DNA of 35,476 nt from JAQICB01 sp046482735 (GCA_046482735.1 JAWOEL010000098.1:1-35476), one strand, 5' to 3'; shown: positions 8,125-17,136, counted from the stretch's first letter. The notes: generated by a model not told the origin, from the letters alone. Numbers and translations: made by a program.

Positions 8125-8967
8125 TTATAAGTCATCATCGTCATCAAAGTCATCGTCCAAATCCTCGAAGTCATCAAAGTCATCATCAAAGTCGTTTTCG
8201 TCAAAACTATCTTCTATATCGATACTTTTTAATTCCTGGTCAGCATTTTTTTGATTTATTACCTGATATATTTCTTCGCTCGATAATTTTTTAATATTGG
8301 TAACTAAAAAATTCTCATCAATAAAATTACCATATTGGTTACATTCATCAATTGCGAGTTGAATAGTTTCTTTTATTGAAATATTAATAGGTATAAGAGT
8401 GAATATTTTAGCTAAATCATTTTCAAATTCTATTGATTCAAATTTACTATCAGCATTTTTGAGAGCATATTCAATTTCTGTTTCAATAAGTTTTTGTTGT
8501 GTTTCTGAATACTCTTCTTTTTTTTTGTTTACCAATACAATAAAAAAACGTAATTTATATCCTTTGCCGCCTAGACCGGTAGAAATTAAAATTTGTTTTT
8601 CATCAAGAAGTGAACTTTCCAATACCATTTTGCTTTCTCTGTAGGCCATTGCTGCCCATGGTTTCATGTCTTCGGGTGCTTCTTTATGAAAGGCTTCTAT
8701 TGCTCTAAAGGCCTCAACCTCTTCAAAGTCTGCAAGGTTTATTAAAATATCACGTTTTTCTTCGGAGCGTGTTTCTTTATCGTATAATAATGGAACTTGA
8801 TTTAAAACAGTTTCTAATGGTTTTTTTTCTTTATGCAATTTTTTGGAACGTTTTAAATATTCCATTTGCAAGTCAATATCAATTTCTTCTTCAATAATAT
8901 TGAAACTTTCCGGATTTTCATCAAAAAGTTTTTGTATTTGTTGAAATATTTTTTCCTGTTCGTTCAT
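8125..8967 (-). CDS. Conserved hypothetical protein with poly-acidic C-terminal tail
   Basis: I do not recognise a named family with certainty. The 280-residue product is soluble, with no signal peptide or membrane span. The N-terminal 100 residues are charged and helical, and the middle part (about 100-240) mixes helices with a short beta segment (KLRFFIVLVNKKK). The last 35 residues are nearly all Asp, Glu and Phe (DDDFDDFEDLDDDFDDDDDL at the end), encoded by a run of GTC/ATC-type triplets on the plus strand. Such tails occur in nucleic-acid-mimicking or ribosome/RNA-polymerase-binding proteins, but nothing here proves that. It has a good promoter immediately upstream and precedes the radical SAM gene by 11 bases. 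Confidence 0.78.
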   Translation of the reverse strand: MNEQEKIFQQIQKLFDENPESFNIIEEEIDIDLQMEYLKRSKKLHKEKKPLETVLNQVPLLYDKETRSEEKRDILINLADFEEVEAFRAIEAFHKEAPEDMKPWAAMAYRESKMVLESSLLDEKQILISTGLGGKGYKLRFFIVLVNKKKEEYSETQQKLIETEIEYALKNADSKFESIEFENDLAKIFTLIPINISIKETIQLAIDECNQYGNFIDENFLVTNIKKLSSEEIYQVINQKNADQELKSIDIEDSFDENDFDDDFDDFEDLDDDFDDDDDL

Positions 8968-8987
8968 GATTATATTAATTTATATAG

Positions 8988-9018
8988 CAAAGATAAATTT
9001 AATAAGGGGTTTTGCCAA
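8988..9018 (-). promoter_or_regulatory. Promoter of the acidic-tail protein / radical SAM unit
   Basis: On the minus strand TTG (9018-9016) is followed after 20 bases by TATCTTTG (8995-8988). Both elements and the spacing fit the Bacteroides -33/-7 pattern. Transcription would start about 15 bases before the ATG at 8967, giving a very short leader. Confidence 0.62.
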
Positions 9019-9040
9019 AATAACAAGAAATAATACCTGT

Positions 9041-12000
9041 TTAATTTATTATTGCATCATAAATTACTTGTTGTATGCGCGGTCTGATGTTCATTCTGCC
9101 TAATTTCAAATTATTTGCTTCGGGATACACTCTGTTTGATAAAAAGACATATATAATATCATATTTCGGATCGACCCAAAATATAGTTCCGGTAAATCCG
9201 GAATGGCCAAAGCTTTCTTCTGAAGTACATTTGCATGTTGGGTCGAGTTTGTTCGGATCCGGATCTTCTTTGTCAAATCCATATCCTTTTCTGTTACCTT
9301 CTTCGCAAAAGGGGCATGAGGTGAAAAGTGATATAGTTTCAGGTTTTAAATAGCGTATATTTCCATATGTTCCTTCGTTTATTAACATTTGACATATTTT
9401 TGCTATATCATTTGTGTTTGAAAATAAACCTGCATGTCCGCTGATTCCGCCTAGCATTGCTGCTCCGGGGTCGTGTACGTATCCTTGTATTGTTTGTTTG
9501 CGAAAAACATAATCGTGTTCGGTTGGTACAATGTTTTCTCTTGAATATCTATGCAATGGTTTGTAACATATTCTATCAGCACCCATTGTATTAAAGTAAT
9601 TTGAATATAAAAATGTATCTATTCGTTGGTTTGATTGTTTTTTTATTATTTCCGGTAATAAATAAAACCCTAAATCACTATATACAACTTCTTGTTTTTC
9701 GTTGAGTGGAGATTGAAAAATCATATTAAAAATAGTGTCTCGGTATGTATTGTTTATATAAACATTCTCAGCTACTTTTATAGAGAATATTGAGTCTGGA
9801 GTGTCAGAAATGCTACTGTCTACAAATCTGAAATTGTGTCGTAAAAACATATAGTTGGTCAATTTATAGGGGAAAATTGATGATTGGTGTCGTGAATATA
9901 AGTTATTGTTTTTAACGAAAAAATCTTTAATTAAATATTGATAAAAAGGTATCCATGAATGGAGTTGTGCTTGATGTGTTAAAATATTTTTCATTTGAAT
10001 AGTATCTTTTCCGGTGGTGTCAATACCTTCAAAGTTAAAATAATCACCTAAGGTTTGATTTAAGTTAAATAAATTCTTTTCGTACAGTTTCATTAAACTG
10101 AGGGTTGTTCCCAATGATTTTGTCATTGAGGCTATATCATATATATCGGTGTTTTGTACTGGTCGAATAGTATCGTATGTAAAGTGTCCGAATGATTTTT
10201 GGTAAACGACTTTACCTCTGCGTGCAACTAAAACCTGACAACCCGGAAATGCTTTTTCTACTATGCCTTCATGAACAATTGAGTCTATATTGTGCAGTGT
10301 ATCTGCATTTAGACCGGCTTCGTGCGGAGGTGTATATGAAAGCCTGTTTATAGATGGAATAAATTTTCCGGTTCCTGCTTTAAAACTACCGGCAGAAATA
10401 GGCAATGTTCCGGTGCTATGGTATGCCCCGAACATAACTTGTGGTGTTTCGCGCATTACTTTGTTGGTAAAGTCATATGCTGCAACTACGGTAGAAACAG
10501 ATTTTGTGATATTTGTGAAATAATCTAAAGCATATGGGTTTGTGTGAAAAACTAATATTGTATTTGGATGTTGTGAAATATGTTTTGTTGTTTCTATCCA
10601 AGCATTGTGAATACCGAATTTGCGAGAAGGATACATACTCTTTCCCCGTATGTTAACTATTACCGCTGAATAATGGGAGAGTGTGTCTGTTATGGAGTCG
10701 ATATATGTTTGGTTTGCATATGTTGGAATATAAAAATGAGAAATGCGTGTGTAGTTTTGTGCTGTTTCGTAAAAAGTGTCGGAACTGTCTGCTGTATATG
10801 TAACGTATGCAATGGAGGTAGTATCAAGATTACGAAATGGTAAGAGAGAATTATCGTCTTTAAGTACTGTTATTGATGAGCGAATGAGTTTTTGATTAAG
10901 AGCTTGTGCTTTTGGAGTATTGAGATCTTGGTATAGATTGGTGGTATCAATTTCTGTATAAGAATCGAGACCCAACCATTTTTTAGCACGTAGAATTTTT
11001 TTACAGCGGTTGTTTATTATTTCTTCCGATATATCACCTTTTTTAATTGCTTTTTTAATTTGTTTTATAGCAACAGGTACATTTTCTGGAAATAATAATA
11101 CATCGTTACCGGCCTGGAGAGCAGTAATTTCCAACTCTCCCGGTGAAAAATGGTTTGCCACACCTTTCATATTAAGGGCATCGGTAAATATTAATCCGGA
11201 AAAACCGAGGTCTTTTTGTAATATATCAGTAACTATATGTGGAGATAGCGTAGAGGCACGATTTCGTGTATCGTCCAGTGCGGGAATATGGAGATGAGCT
11301 ATCATCATTCCGGTCAGGTTATTATTTATAAGATGTTTAAATGGGTAGAGTTCCAATGTATCTAATCGTTCTTTGGAATGGGGGATTGTAGGAAGTGTGT
11401 GGTGAGAGTCGCTGTCTGTGTCGCCATGTCCGGGAAAATGTTTTGCTGTTGTGATAACTTTTCTATCCTGCATTCCGGTCATGTAATACAAGCCTTTTGT
11501 GGCTACATTTTCCTTTATTTCTCCAAAGGAACGAAAATTTATAACCGGATTTTGTGCGTTATTATTTATGTCAATTACCGGAGCAAAATTAATGTGAACA
11601 CCTAATCGTTTGCATTGTCTGCCAATTTCAAATCCCATTTCGTAAAGTAAAGCATTGTCTTGTATGGCTCCGAGCATAATTTGTTTGGGAAATGAAATGG
11701 TGCTGTCTAATCTCATAGCAAGTCCCCATTCACCATCAATTGCTGTCATTAAAGGGATTGAAGAATGTGATTGAAGAATATTTGTTGTTTTTGCTTGACG
11801 TATTGGTGTGCCTTTCATGAATATAACGCCGCCAATATGATAATCTTGAATTAATTGTACTACCTCTTGTGTGTTACTCTGTGAAGGATTTGTGTATGCT
11901 GCCACCATAAAAAGTTGTCCGATACGTTCGTCCAAACTCATTGATGTATATACAGAATCAACCCAAGAGTTATGTTCAATTTCAGAAAACGGATTTTTCT

Positions 12001-12100
12001 CAAAAGAAAGTTGAGTATGAACTTCATAGTCTTTGTTTGCAAAAGCATACAGACTTAAAAAAAAACAAATAAAAATAACCTTTTTCATAAATGTGTTCAT
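9041..12100 (-). CDS. Secreted GH3 beta-N-acetylhexosaminidase fused to a class C beta-lactamase-like serine hydrolase
   Basis: This 1019-residue exported protein starts with a signal peptide (KKVIFICFFLSLYAFA). Residues about 45-390 are a GH3 NagZ-like domain with KHFPGHGDTDSDSHH near 220 and the probable nucleophile D307 in IFTDALNMKG. A GH3 C-terminal-like region follows (about 400-590). From about 600 on comes a beta-lactamase/penicillin-binding fold with the SxxK motif S658-M-T-K661, a YSD motif in VVYSDLGFYLLPE and HSGFTGT near the end in place of KTG. This fusion is well known in Bacteroidota and is thought to act on peptidoglycan fragments in the periplasm or at the cell surface. The gene starts four bases after the aminopeptidase stop codon, so it is the third gene of the IMPACT-peptidase unit. 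Confidence 0.93.
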   Translation of the reverse strand: MNTFMKKVIFICFFLSLYAFANKDYEVHTQLSFEKNPFSEIEHNSWVDSVYTSMSLDERIGQLFMVAAYTNPSQSNTQEVVQLIQDYHIGGVIFMKGTPIRQAKTTNILQSHSSIPLMTAIDGEWGLAMRLDSTISFPKQIMLGAIQDNALLYEMGFEIGRQCKRLGVHINFAPVIDINNNAQNPVINFRSFGEIKENVATKGLYYMTGMQDRKVITTAKHFPGHGDTDSDSHHTLPTIPHSKERLDTLELYPFKHLINNNLTGMMIAHLHIPALDDTRNRASTLSPHIVTDILQKDLGFSGLIFTDALNMKGVANHFSPGELEITALQAGNDVLLFPENVPVAIKQIKKAIKKGDISEEIINNRCKKILRAKKWLGLDSYTEIDTTNLYQDLNTPKAQALNQKLIRSSITVLKDDNSLLPFRNLDTTSIAYVTYTADSSDTFYETAQNYTRISHFYIPTYANQTYIDSITDTLSHYSAVIVNIRGKSMYPSRKFGIHNAWIETTKHISQHPNTILVFHTNPYALDYFTNITKSVSTVVAAYDFTNKVMRETPQVMFGAYHSTGTLPISAGSFKAGTGKFIPSINRLSYTPPHEAGLNADTLHNIDSIVHEGIVEKAFPGCQVLVARRGKVVYQKSFGHFTYDTIRPVQNTDIYDIASMTKSLGTTLSLMKLYEKNLFNLNQTLGDYFNFEGIDTTGKDTIQMKNILTHQAQLHSWIPFYQYLIKDFFVKNNNLYSRHQSSIFPYKLTNYMFLRHNFRFVDSSISDTPDSIFSIKVAENVYINNTYRDTIFNMIFQSPLNEKQEVVYSDLGFYLLPEIIKKQSNQRIDTFLYSNYFNTMGADRICYKPLHRYSRENIVPTEHDYVFRKQTIQGYVHDPGAAMLGGISGHAGLFSNTNDIAKICQMLINEGTYGNIRYLKPETISLFTSCPFCEEGNRKGYGFDKEDPDPNKLDPTCKCTSEESFGHSGFTGTIFWVDPKYDIIYVFLSNRVYPEANNLKLGRMNIRPRIQQVIYDAIIN

Positions 12101-12104
12101 AATA

Positions 12105-13043
12105 TTATAATTCTTTCATCAATGCATTATATAATTGAAGCATTGAATGTATATCTTTTTTGTTTATTGTTTCTATTGGTTCGTGCGGATTATATTCGGG
12201 TGCTCCTACAAAACACCAGTCTACTGCATATGGTGTTTGTTGTAGTGCACTGCCATCGCTGCCTCCTGAGCGTTCTACTTCTATTTGGAAAGGTATATGT
12301 GCTCGTTTTGCAATGTTTAATATGCGATCTACATAAGTTTTTCGTGGTATGTGAGAATCGCGGGCTGATATTGCACAACCTTTGCCTTCGTGGATATCTT
12401 CGGTAACCCAGGTTATGTCGGCAATTAATGCTTGCCTGATATGACAATGATTATAAATAAATCGTTGTAAAAAAGGTACCGATCCACCTCCGTGTTCTTC
12501 ATAACAGGAAAAAATGATTACTCCGTTTTCAAGTGTTTCTGCGAGTTTAAGGGCTACCCAAATACCAACCCGGTTATCTAAATTATTAGCTTTAATTTGT
12601 GTGTCGTTCTCTTCAAAATAGGGTTTATATGTTAAAGTGGTACCCGGATCAATATTACGATGATACGTGTATGTGCATTGTTTTGTGTTCGATTCTGTTT
12701 CGGTGGTGCTATGTAGAGTACAACAAATGCTTCCTTGTGAGTCTTCGCCTACCAGTTCGGTACCGTTTGGTGCATGTGGTGTGCCTATGGGGATAAGCTT
12801 TTTCTTGTGTCCTACTGTATAGCCTACACTATCCATGTGTGCATATATTGCAGTTTTGGGATTTTTTCCAAATCCCAATAAAACACAGTCGTGCATGCGG
12901 TTGTCGGAGTATATTGAAGGCTGACACTTCCAGGCAAAACTGTTTTTTTCTACGTAATTAACAATGAAGTGATTCAGAGCACTTTCGTTACCGGAGGGTG
13001 CGTGAATTTTACAAAGATCTGAGAGTAAGGAAAAGTCTTTCAT
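12105..13043 (-). CDS. M42/M20-like metallo-aminopeptidase
   Basis: From the ATG at 13043 the product is 312 residues, resembling zinc aminopeptidases of clan MH. H69 and D71 lie in IYAHMDSVGY, a bridging Asp in NNLDNRVGIW, the catalytic Glu pair in FSCYEEHGGGS, another Asp in ALIADITW and a late His in APEYNPHEPIE. An upstream in-frame ATG at 13133 would add 30 residues that overlap the IMPACT gene and look non-homologous (basic, low complexity). I therefore chose the ATG overlapping the IMPACT stop by four bases (ATGA), which implies translational coupling. Substrates are probably small peptides; with the downstream GH3-lactamase protein a role in muropeptide scavenging is possible but unproven. 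Confidence 0.86.
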   Translation of the reverse strand: MKDFSLLSDLCKIHAPSGNESALNHFIVNYVEKNSFAWKCQPSIYSDNRMHDCVLLGFGKNPKTAIYAHMDSVGYTVGHKKKLIPIGTPHAPNGTELVGEDSQGSICCTLHSTTETESNTKQCTYTYHRNIDPGTTLTYKPYFEENDTQIKANNLDNRVGIWVALKLAETLENGVIIFSCYEEHGGGSVPFLQRFIYNHCHIRQALIADITWVTEDIHEGKGCAISARDSHIPRKTYVDRILNIAKRAHIPFQIEVERSGGSDGSALQQTPYAVDWCFVGAPEYNPHEPIETINKKDIHSMLQLYNALMKEL

Positions 13044-13645
13044 ATGTATTGTATTCTCAGTGGTGAATATATTTTTTTTTCTTGTTCTAATTTTTTTATA
13101 ATTTCCTGAGATACATCGCATTCTATGGTGCACTCGGTGTTACTGTATTGTTCGTTGCGAATAGTACAATGCTTATCTGAAATTATATTCATTATATGTG
13201 GAAGCACATCGTATGAGCATGTAATTGATACAGGGTGAGGGATATGTTTTGTTTTTATATGAGCGGCAGACAGAGCTTCTTTGCTTGCTTGTTTATATGC
13301 CTGAATTAAACCACCTACACCTAATAATGTGCCACCAAAATATCGTACTACAATAATTAATATTTGTGTGAGCGAGAAAGCATCTATTTGTCCTAATATT
13401 GGTTTTCCTGCCGAATTTGCAGGTTCTCCGTCATCCTGAATACGGTATTGTTCTCCATGAAAGCCAATGCGGTATGCCCAGCAATGATGTCGTGCTCCAT
13501 GATGTTCTTTTTTTATTTTTTGTATGTATGAGTCAATTTCTTGTACAGATGTTACAGGGTATGCATAAGCAATAAATTTGCTACCTTTTTCTTTAAAGAT
13601 GCCAGTGCAAGTGTTTGTTATTGTTTGGTAGGTTTGTTTTTGCAT
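13040..13645 (-). CDS. yigZ: YigZ/IMPACT (UPF0029) family protein
   Basis: The 201-residue product, counted from the ATG at 13645, has the UPF0029 signature: GSKFIAYAYPV near residue 21, HHCWAYRIG near 54, DDGEPANSAGKPIL near 70-83 and VVRYFGGTLLGVGGLIQAY near 97-115. The C-terminus matches the DUF1949 ferredoxin-like domain. IMPACT-type proteins are linked to translation control in eukaryotes; the bacterial role is unclear. A longer frame begins at 13741, but its extra 32 residues are non-conserved and hydrophobic, so I prefer the internal start. The gene heads the unit IMPACT - aminopeptidase - GH3 fusion. Confidence 0.88.
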   Translation of the reverse strand: MQKQTYQTITNTCTGIFKEKGSKFIAYAYPVTSVQEIDSYIQKIKKEHHGARHHCWAYRIGFHGEQYRIQDDGEPANSAGKPILGQIDAFSLTQILIIVVRYFGGTLLGVGGLIQAYKQASKEALSAAHIKTKHIPHPVSITCSYDVLPHIMNIISDKHCTIRNEQYSNTECTIECDVSQEIIKKLEQEKKIYSPLRIQYI

Positions 13646-13746
13646 ACACAACACGTGTCTTTTATATTTTGTTATAAATATAATAATAAAATATGTGTTA
13701 TCTGTAAATTTGGTGTAATGAGTTATTAACGTATTATTCACTTATA

Positions 13747-13780
13747 AAAACGACCTGCTTATTTATAAACAGGTCGTTTT
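13747..13780 (-). terminator. Terminator downstream of gpmI
   Basis: An 11-bp stem AAAACGACCTG (13747-13757) / CAGGTCGTTTT (13770-13780) encloses a 12-base loop. On the minus strand it lies 36 bases past the gpmI stop and ends in a T run. A matching A/T run on the other side would let it work in both directions. Confidence 0.87.
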
Positions 13781-13815
13781 ATATGATTTTTATAGTACTA
13801 TAAAATGTTTTGTAC

Positions 13816-15333
13816 TTATACTAATGGTATACCTGTCATTGTTTTGGGTTGTTCAATTCCCATTAATGTAAGAATAGTAGGTGCTATGTCTGCTAAACGT
13901 CCATCTTTAATTTCTTTGTGATTTTCAGAAATTAAAATTGAGGGAACTAAATTAGTTGTATGTGCTGTATTTGACGATCCGTCTTCATTTATTGCAAATT
14001 CAGCATTGCCATGGTCTGCTATAATTAAAATTTCGTAATCTTGTTTTTGAGCTGCTGTTACTACTTTTTCTACACATGAATCAACGGTTTGTATTGCTTT
14101 TTGAATAGCTTCGTAAATGCCGGTATGTCCAACCATATCACCATTTGCAAAATTCAGACAAATAAAATCGGTGTTTCCTTCTTCTATTTTTGGAACTATT
14201 GCATCGGCAACTTCAGGAGCACTCATTTCTGGTTGCATATCATATGTCGGTACTTTTGGAGAGTTAATAAGAATACGGGTTTCTCCATCAAATTCTTTTT
14301 CGCGTCCACCTGAAAAAAAGAATGTAACATGTGCATATTTTTCTGTTTCTGCTATACGAATCTGACTTTTTCCTGCTTTAGAAATTGTTTCGCCCAGAGT
14401 ATCTGTAAGATTTTCTTTGTCAAAAACAATATGAACATTTTTGAATGAATCATCATACCGCGTCATGGTAAGATAATGTAAATCCAATGTCTTCATATCA
14501 TATTCCGGCATATCTTCTTGTGTGAGTACCGTTGTTATTTCTCGAAGTCTGTCTGTTCGAAAATTATAACAAATTACGACATCTCCTTTTTCTATTTGGG
14601 CTATTGGCTTACCATTGTCGTCTACACAAACTGTTGGTTTTATAAATTCGTCGGTTAAACCTTCTTTGTATGATTCTTCTATAGCTTGAGTTGGGTTTGT
14701 GATTTGTTTTCCTTTACCATTTATGAGTAGGTGGTATGCTTCGGCAACACGTTCCCATCGTTTATCACGGTCCATTCCGTAATACCGACCTATTATACTT
14801 GCTATTTTTCCGTTTGACTGAGAAAGGTGTGATTCTAAATCTTTTATGTACCCCAAACCACTTCGTGGATCAGTGTCTCGCCCGTCCATTAAGCAATGCA
14901 TAAATATGTCGTCAATGCCATATTCTTTTGCCATATCGCATAATTTATATGCATGGTGATTCATTGAGTGAACTCCGGCATCTGACAATAATCCGATTAG
15001 ATGAATTTTTTTTCCTTCTTTTTTTGCATATGTATATGCATCTGTTAGAGTCTTGTTTTCTATTATGGAATTATCTTCAACTGCTTTGTTGATTTTTACT
15101 AAGTCTTGAAAAACAACACGTCCAGAACCTATATTAAGATGTCCGACTTCTGAGTTGCCCATTACACCTTTGGGTAAGCCGACATCTTCTCCTGATGTGC
15201 TTACAGTTGCATGTGGGTATTTTTGCATTATTGAATCAATAAAAGGAGTAGGAGTGTTTTCTATTACGTTTGATTTATTATGTTTTCCTATTCCCCATCC
15301 ATCTAAGATAATTAAAAAAGCTTTTTTATTCAT
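13816..15333 (-). CDS. gpmI: 2,3-bisphosphoglycerate-independent phosphoglycerate mutase
   Basis: This 505-residue dimanganese enzyme interconverts 3- and 2-phosphoglycerate in glycolysis and gluconeogenesis. The N-terminus FLIILDGWGIG places the first metal ligand at D11, and S61 in VMGNSEVGHLNIGSG is the phosphoserine residue. HCLMDGRDTDPRSG near 145-158, GRYYGMDRDKRWERV near 187-201, YNFRTDRLREIT near 256-267, NFANGDMVGHTG near 400-411 and the metal-binding IIADHGNAE near 442-450 are all present. Length is normal. It appears to be transcribed alone, with TATTTTTG about 56 bases upstream of the ATG and a strong terminator downstream. Confidence 0.97.
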   Translation of the reverse strand: MNKKAFLIILDGWGIGKHNKSNVIENTPTPFIDSIMQKYPHATVSTSGEDVGLPKGVMGNSEVGHLNIGSGRVVFQDLVKINKAVEDNSIIENKTLTDAYTYAKKEGKKIHLIGLLSDAGVHSMNHHAYKLCDMAKEYGIDDIFMHCLMDGRDTDPRSGLGYIKDLESHLSQSNGKIASIIGRYYGMDRDKRWERVAEAYHLLINGKGKQITNPTQAIEESYKEGLTDEFIKPTVCVDDNGKPIAQIEKGDVVICYNFRTDRLREITTVLTQEDMPEYDMKTLDLHYLTMTRYDDSFKNVHIVFDKENLTDTLGETISKAGKSQIRIAETEKYAHVTFFFSGGREKEFDGETRILINSPKVPTYDMQPEMSAPEVADAIVPKIEEGNTDFICLNFANGDMVGHTGIYEAIQKAIQTVDSCVEKVVTAAQKQDYEILIIADHGNAEFAINEDGSSNTAHTTNLVPSILISENHKEIKDGRLADIAPTILTLMGIEQPKTMTGIPLV

Positions 15334-15388
15334 GTGAATTATATTTTTTATGTTTTTGTTATAGACTAATTAATATTGAATATACTTG

Positions 15389-15396
15389 CAAAAATA
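15389..15396 (-). promoter_or_regulatory. Putative -7 element of gpmI promoter
   Basis: The minus strand reads TATTTTTG (TAnnTTTG), 56 bases before the gpmI ATG. The expected -33 TTG is not evident. The remaining bases of the 194-base gap between gpmI and the FAH-like gene show nothing else. Confidence 0.4.
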
Positions 15397-15527
15397 TAAT
15401 TAAATTTTGATTTTTTGTATAATAAAAATATTTTCTGAATTCCGAAATAGATTGATGTTGCAGAACAGATTTGTATAAGGTTCTCTTGTGTCGGTTGTTT
15501 TGAAAAAGGTGTAATTTTAATATATTA

Positions 15528-16133
15528 TCATTGTATTCGGCATGATAGTAGTTTTTTTGTCCCTAGTTTTACAGTAAATGAATCTGATATTTTTATTGAA
15601 TCGGGAATTTGCATAAAAGGGATAAAGAAAAAATCTCCGATTTTAAGAGTTATGTATTGTGATAGTTGCGATAGAAGTGTGCCTATATGTTCAAAATCTT
15701 CTGGTGTAAGTGTATAAGAGTGTATGGTGTGTGTGTGTGCTATGGTAAGTTCTTTTGTTGAATGAGATAGTAAAAACTCTTTTGATATTGTGGTATTGCT
15801 TGCAGCAAATGATTTATCGAATCCCCGTGCAATATCGGTTGATGCAGATAAAGACTGGAGTTTTGCCAGAGTGTTTTGTGCTATAAAATTTATAGCAACT
15901 CCAATTTCGGAAAAATAACGATGACTAAATTGTGCTTCTATGCATTTGCCAATTTTAGATATTTTTATATATATGCCGGCATATGCTCGTATATGAGAAT
16001 CGAAATTTGGTATATAAAAATCTTCGTTGTTTCTAATTATTGATGAATCAGGATAATATGAAAAAAATATTTGTTTGTATGTGTTTTCGGACATACAGTG
16101 TTCAAAAAGTGTTTCAATAGCGAGGATTTTCAT
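15528..16133 (-). CDS. Fumarylacetoacetate-hydrolase-family protein lacking the metal-binding residues
   Basis: The 201-residue product aligns by eye with the short FAH-family proteins of Bacteroidota: EDFYIPNF (37-44), KISKIGKCIEAQFSHRYFSE (57-76), then AINFIAQN (80-87) and a GFDKSFAAS element. In active relatives the corresponding segments read YETELVV and GIDFTARE, supplying two Glu and one Asp to the divalent metal. Here those positions appear to be Y51, G53 and N82, so all three ligands are gone. The FAH hydrolase/decarboxylase/isomerase reaction therefore looks impossible. The frame is intact over the usual length, so this is either a pseudoenzyme with a new role or a gene starting to decay. 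It stands alone between gpmI and the exonuclease, with no clear promoter. The family call is moderately sure. Confidence 0.7.
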   Translation of the reverse strand: MKILAIETLFEHCMSENTYKQIFFSYYPDSSIIRNNEDFYIPNFDSHIRAYAGIYIKISKIGKCIEAQFSHRYFSEIGVAINFIAQNTLAKLQSLSASTDIARGFDKSFAASNTTISKEFLLSHSTKELTIAHTHTIHSYTLTPEDFEHIGTLLSQLSQYITLKIGDFFFIPFMQIPDSIKISDSFTVKLGTKKLLSCRIQ

Positions 16134-16293
16134 ATGTATTACTATTCAACAATTACATTATATGTTGGAATAAAGTTAAAACAGGTATTGGGTTTTTATG
16201 TGTATTTGTATTGGTAAAAATGTGCAAAACATATATCAGTAAGTAGTATGTTTGATGTAGTTAATAGCCCCAACAGGAGAGTATATAGTATGT

Positions 16294-17064
16294 TTACAAA
16301 GAATTAAAACCACGAAGTTTAATTTGTGTAATAACTTGTTTTGTATGAGAGTGAAATTCTCCATTCATCATCCAATTATAGTAATTAGGATCTTTTTGAA
16401 AGACTTTTGCAACAACTTGTCCCCGGTATTTACCAAAGTTGAAAATTTCTTCTTTTTGAGCGTTATAAATAATTCTGCCAGCAAAATCCACATTTTTATT
16501 ATGAGAGGTGAAATCACTTAAAAAGTGAATATCATTTTGCATGTCAGGATATGTATCTAGTTGAGATTTAAGAATTTCATACGTTGCATATGTATCAGCA
16601 TCGGCACTATGAGCGTTTTCTAAATCTTTGTTGCAATAAAATTTATATGCTGCTGAAAGTGTGCGAGGTTCTTTTTTTAAAAAGAGAACATGAACATCAA
16701 CGCAATTTGATTTAGACCAGTCAAATTCAATGCTGGCATTATAGAATTCCTCAGCAAGCAGAGGTATGTCAAACTTATTTGAGTTATATCCTGCAATATC
16801 ACAATCTTTCATGAATGCTGCTATTTTTTTCCCTACTTCTTTAAAAGTTGGAGCATTTTTTACATCTTCATCATATATTTTATGAATTTCAGACGATTGT
16901 GGAGGTATAGGTCGTTCAGGATTTATTTTGTAGGTTAATTTTTCTTCGTGCTGATCCGGAAAAACTTTTAATAATGATATTTCAATAATTTTGTCAGAAA
17001 CAATATTAATACCTGTTGTTTCTAAATCAAAAAAAATGATAGGTTTTGAAAGATTTAAATTCAT
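16294..17064 (-). CDS. DEDDh 3'-5' exonuclease (DnaQ/PolIII-epsilon-like)
   Basis: This 256-residue protein has the RNase T/DnaQ exonuclease domain: ExoI FFDLETTGI (12-20) with the first Asp and Glu, ExoII in AGYNSNKFDIPLL near 91-103, and ExoIII HSADADTYATYE near 152-163 with the catalytic His and Asp. The C-terminal FNFGKYRGQVVAKVFQKDP (about 209-227) is an ExoX-like C-terminal module. In Bacteroidota such a gene often follows dnaN, as here, suggesting a proofreading or repair role with the sliding clamp. Its ATG comes only about 12 bases after a terminator-like hairpin, leaving no room for a separate promoter. Whether it is the replicative epsilon subunit or an accessory exonuclease cannot be decided from sequence alone. 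Confidence 0.9.
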   Translation of the reverse strand: MNLNLSKPIIFFDLETTGINIVSDKIIEISLLKVFPDQHEEKLTYKINPERPIPPQSSEIHKIYDEDVKNAPTFKEVGKKIAAFMKDCDIAGYNSNKFDIPLLAEEFYNASIEFDWSKSNCVDVHVLFLKKEPRTLSAAYKFYCNKDLENAHSADADTYATYEILKSQLDTYPDMQNDIHFLSDFTSHNKNVDFAGRIIYNAQKEEIFNFGKYRGQVVAKVFQKDPNYYNWMMNGEFHSHTKQVITQIKLRGFNSL

Positions 17065-17075
17065 AAAAAGAAGTT

Positions 17076-17103
17076 AAAAAAAAGGGAAAAATAATGTTCC
17101 CTT
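17076..17103 (-). terminator. Terminator-like hairpin between dnaN and the exonuclease gene
   Basis: On the minus strand the 7-bp stem AAGGGAA / TTCCCTT (17103-17097 with 17088-17082) has an 8-base loop and is followed by eight T residues (17083-17076). It lies 33 bases after the dnaN stop and just before the exonuclease start, so it may work as a partial terminator or attenuator. Confidence 0.6.
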
Positions 17104-17136
17104 AGTATGTAAAAATTATAGTGTGTCGATTTTTAG

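Noticed and set aside
13044..13133. 30-residue N-terminal extension of the aminopeptidase
   Set aside because: It overlaps the conserved IMPACT gene in another frame and lacks family similarity; the ATGA overlap start is more natural.
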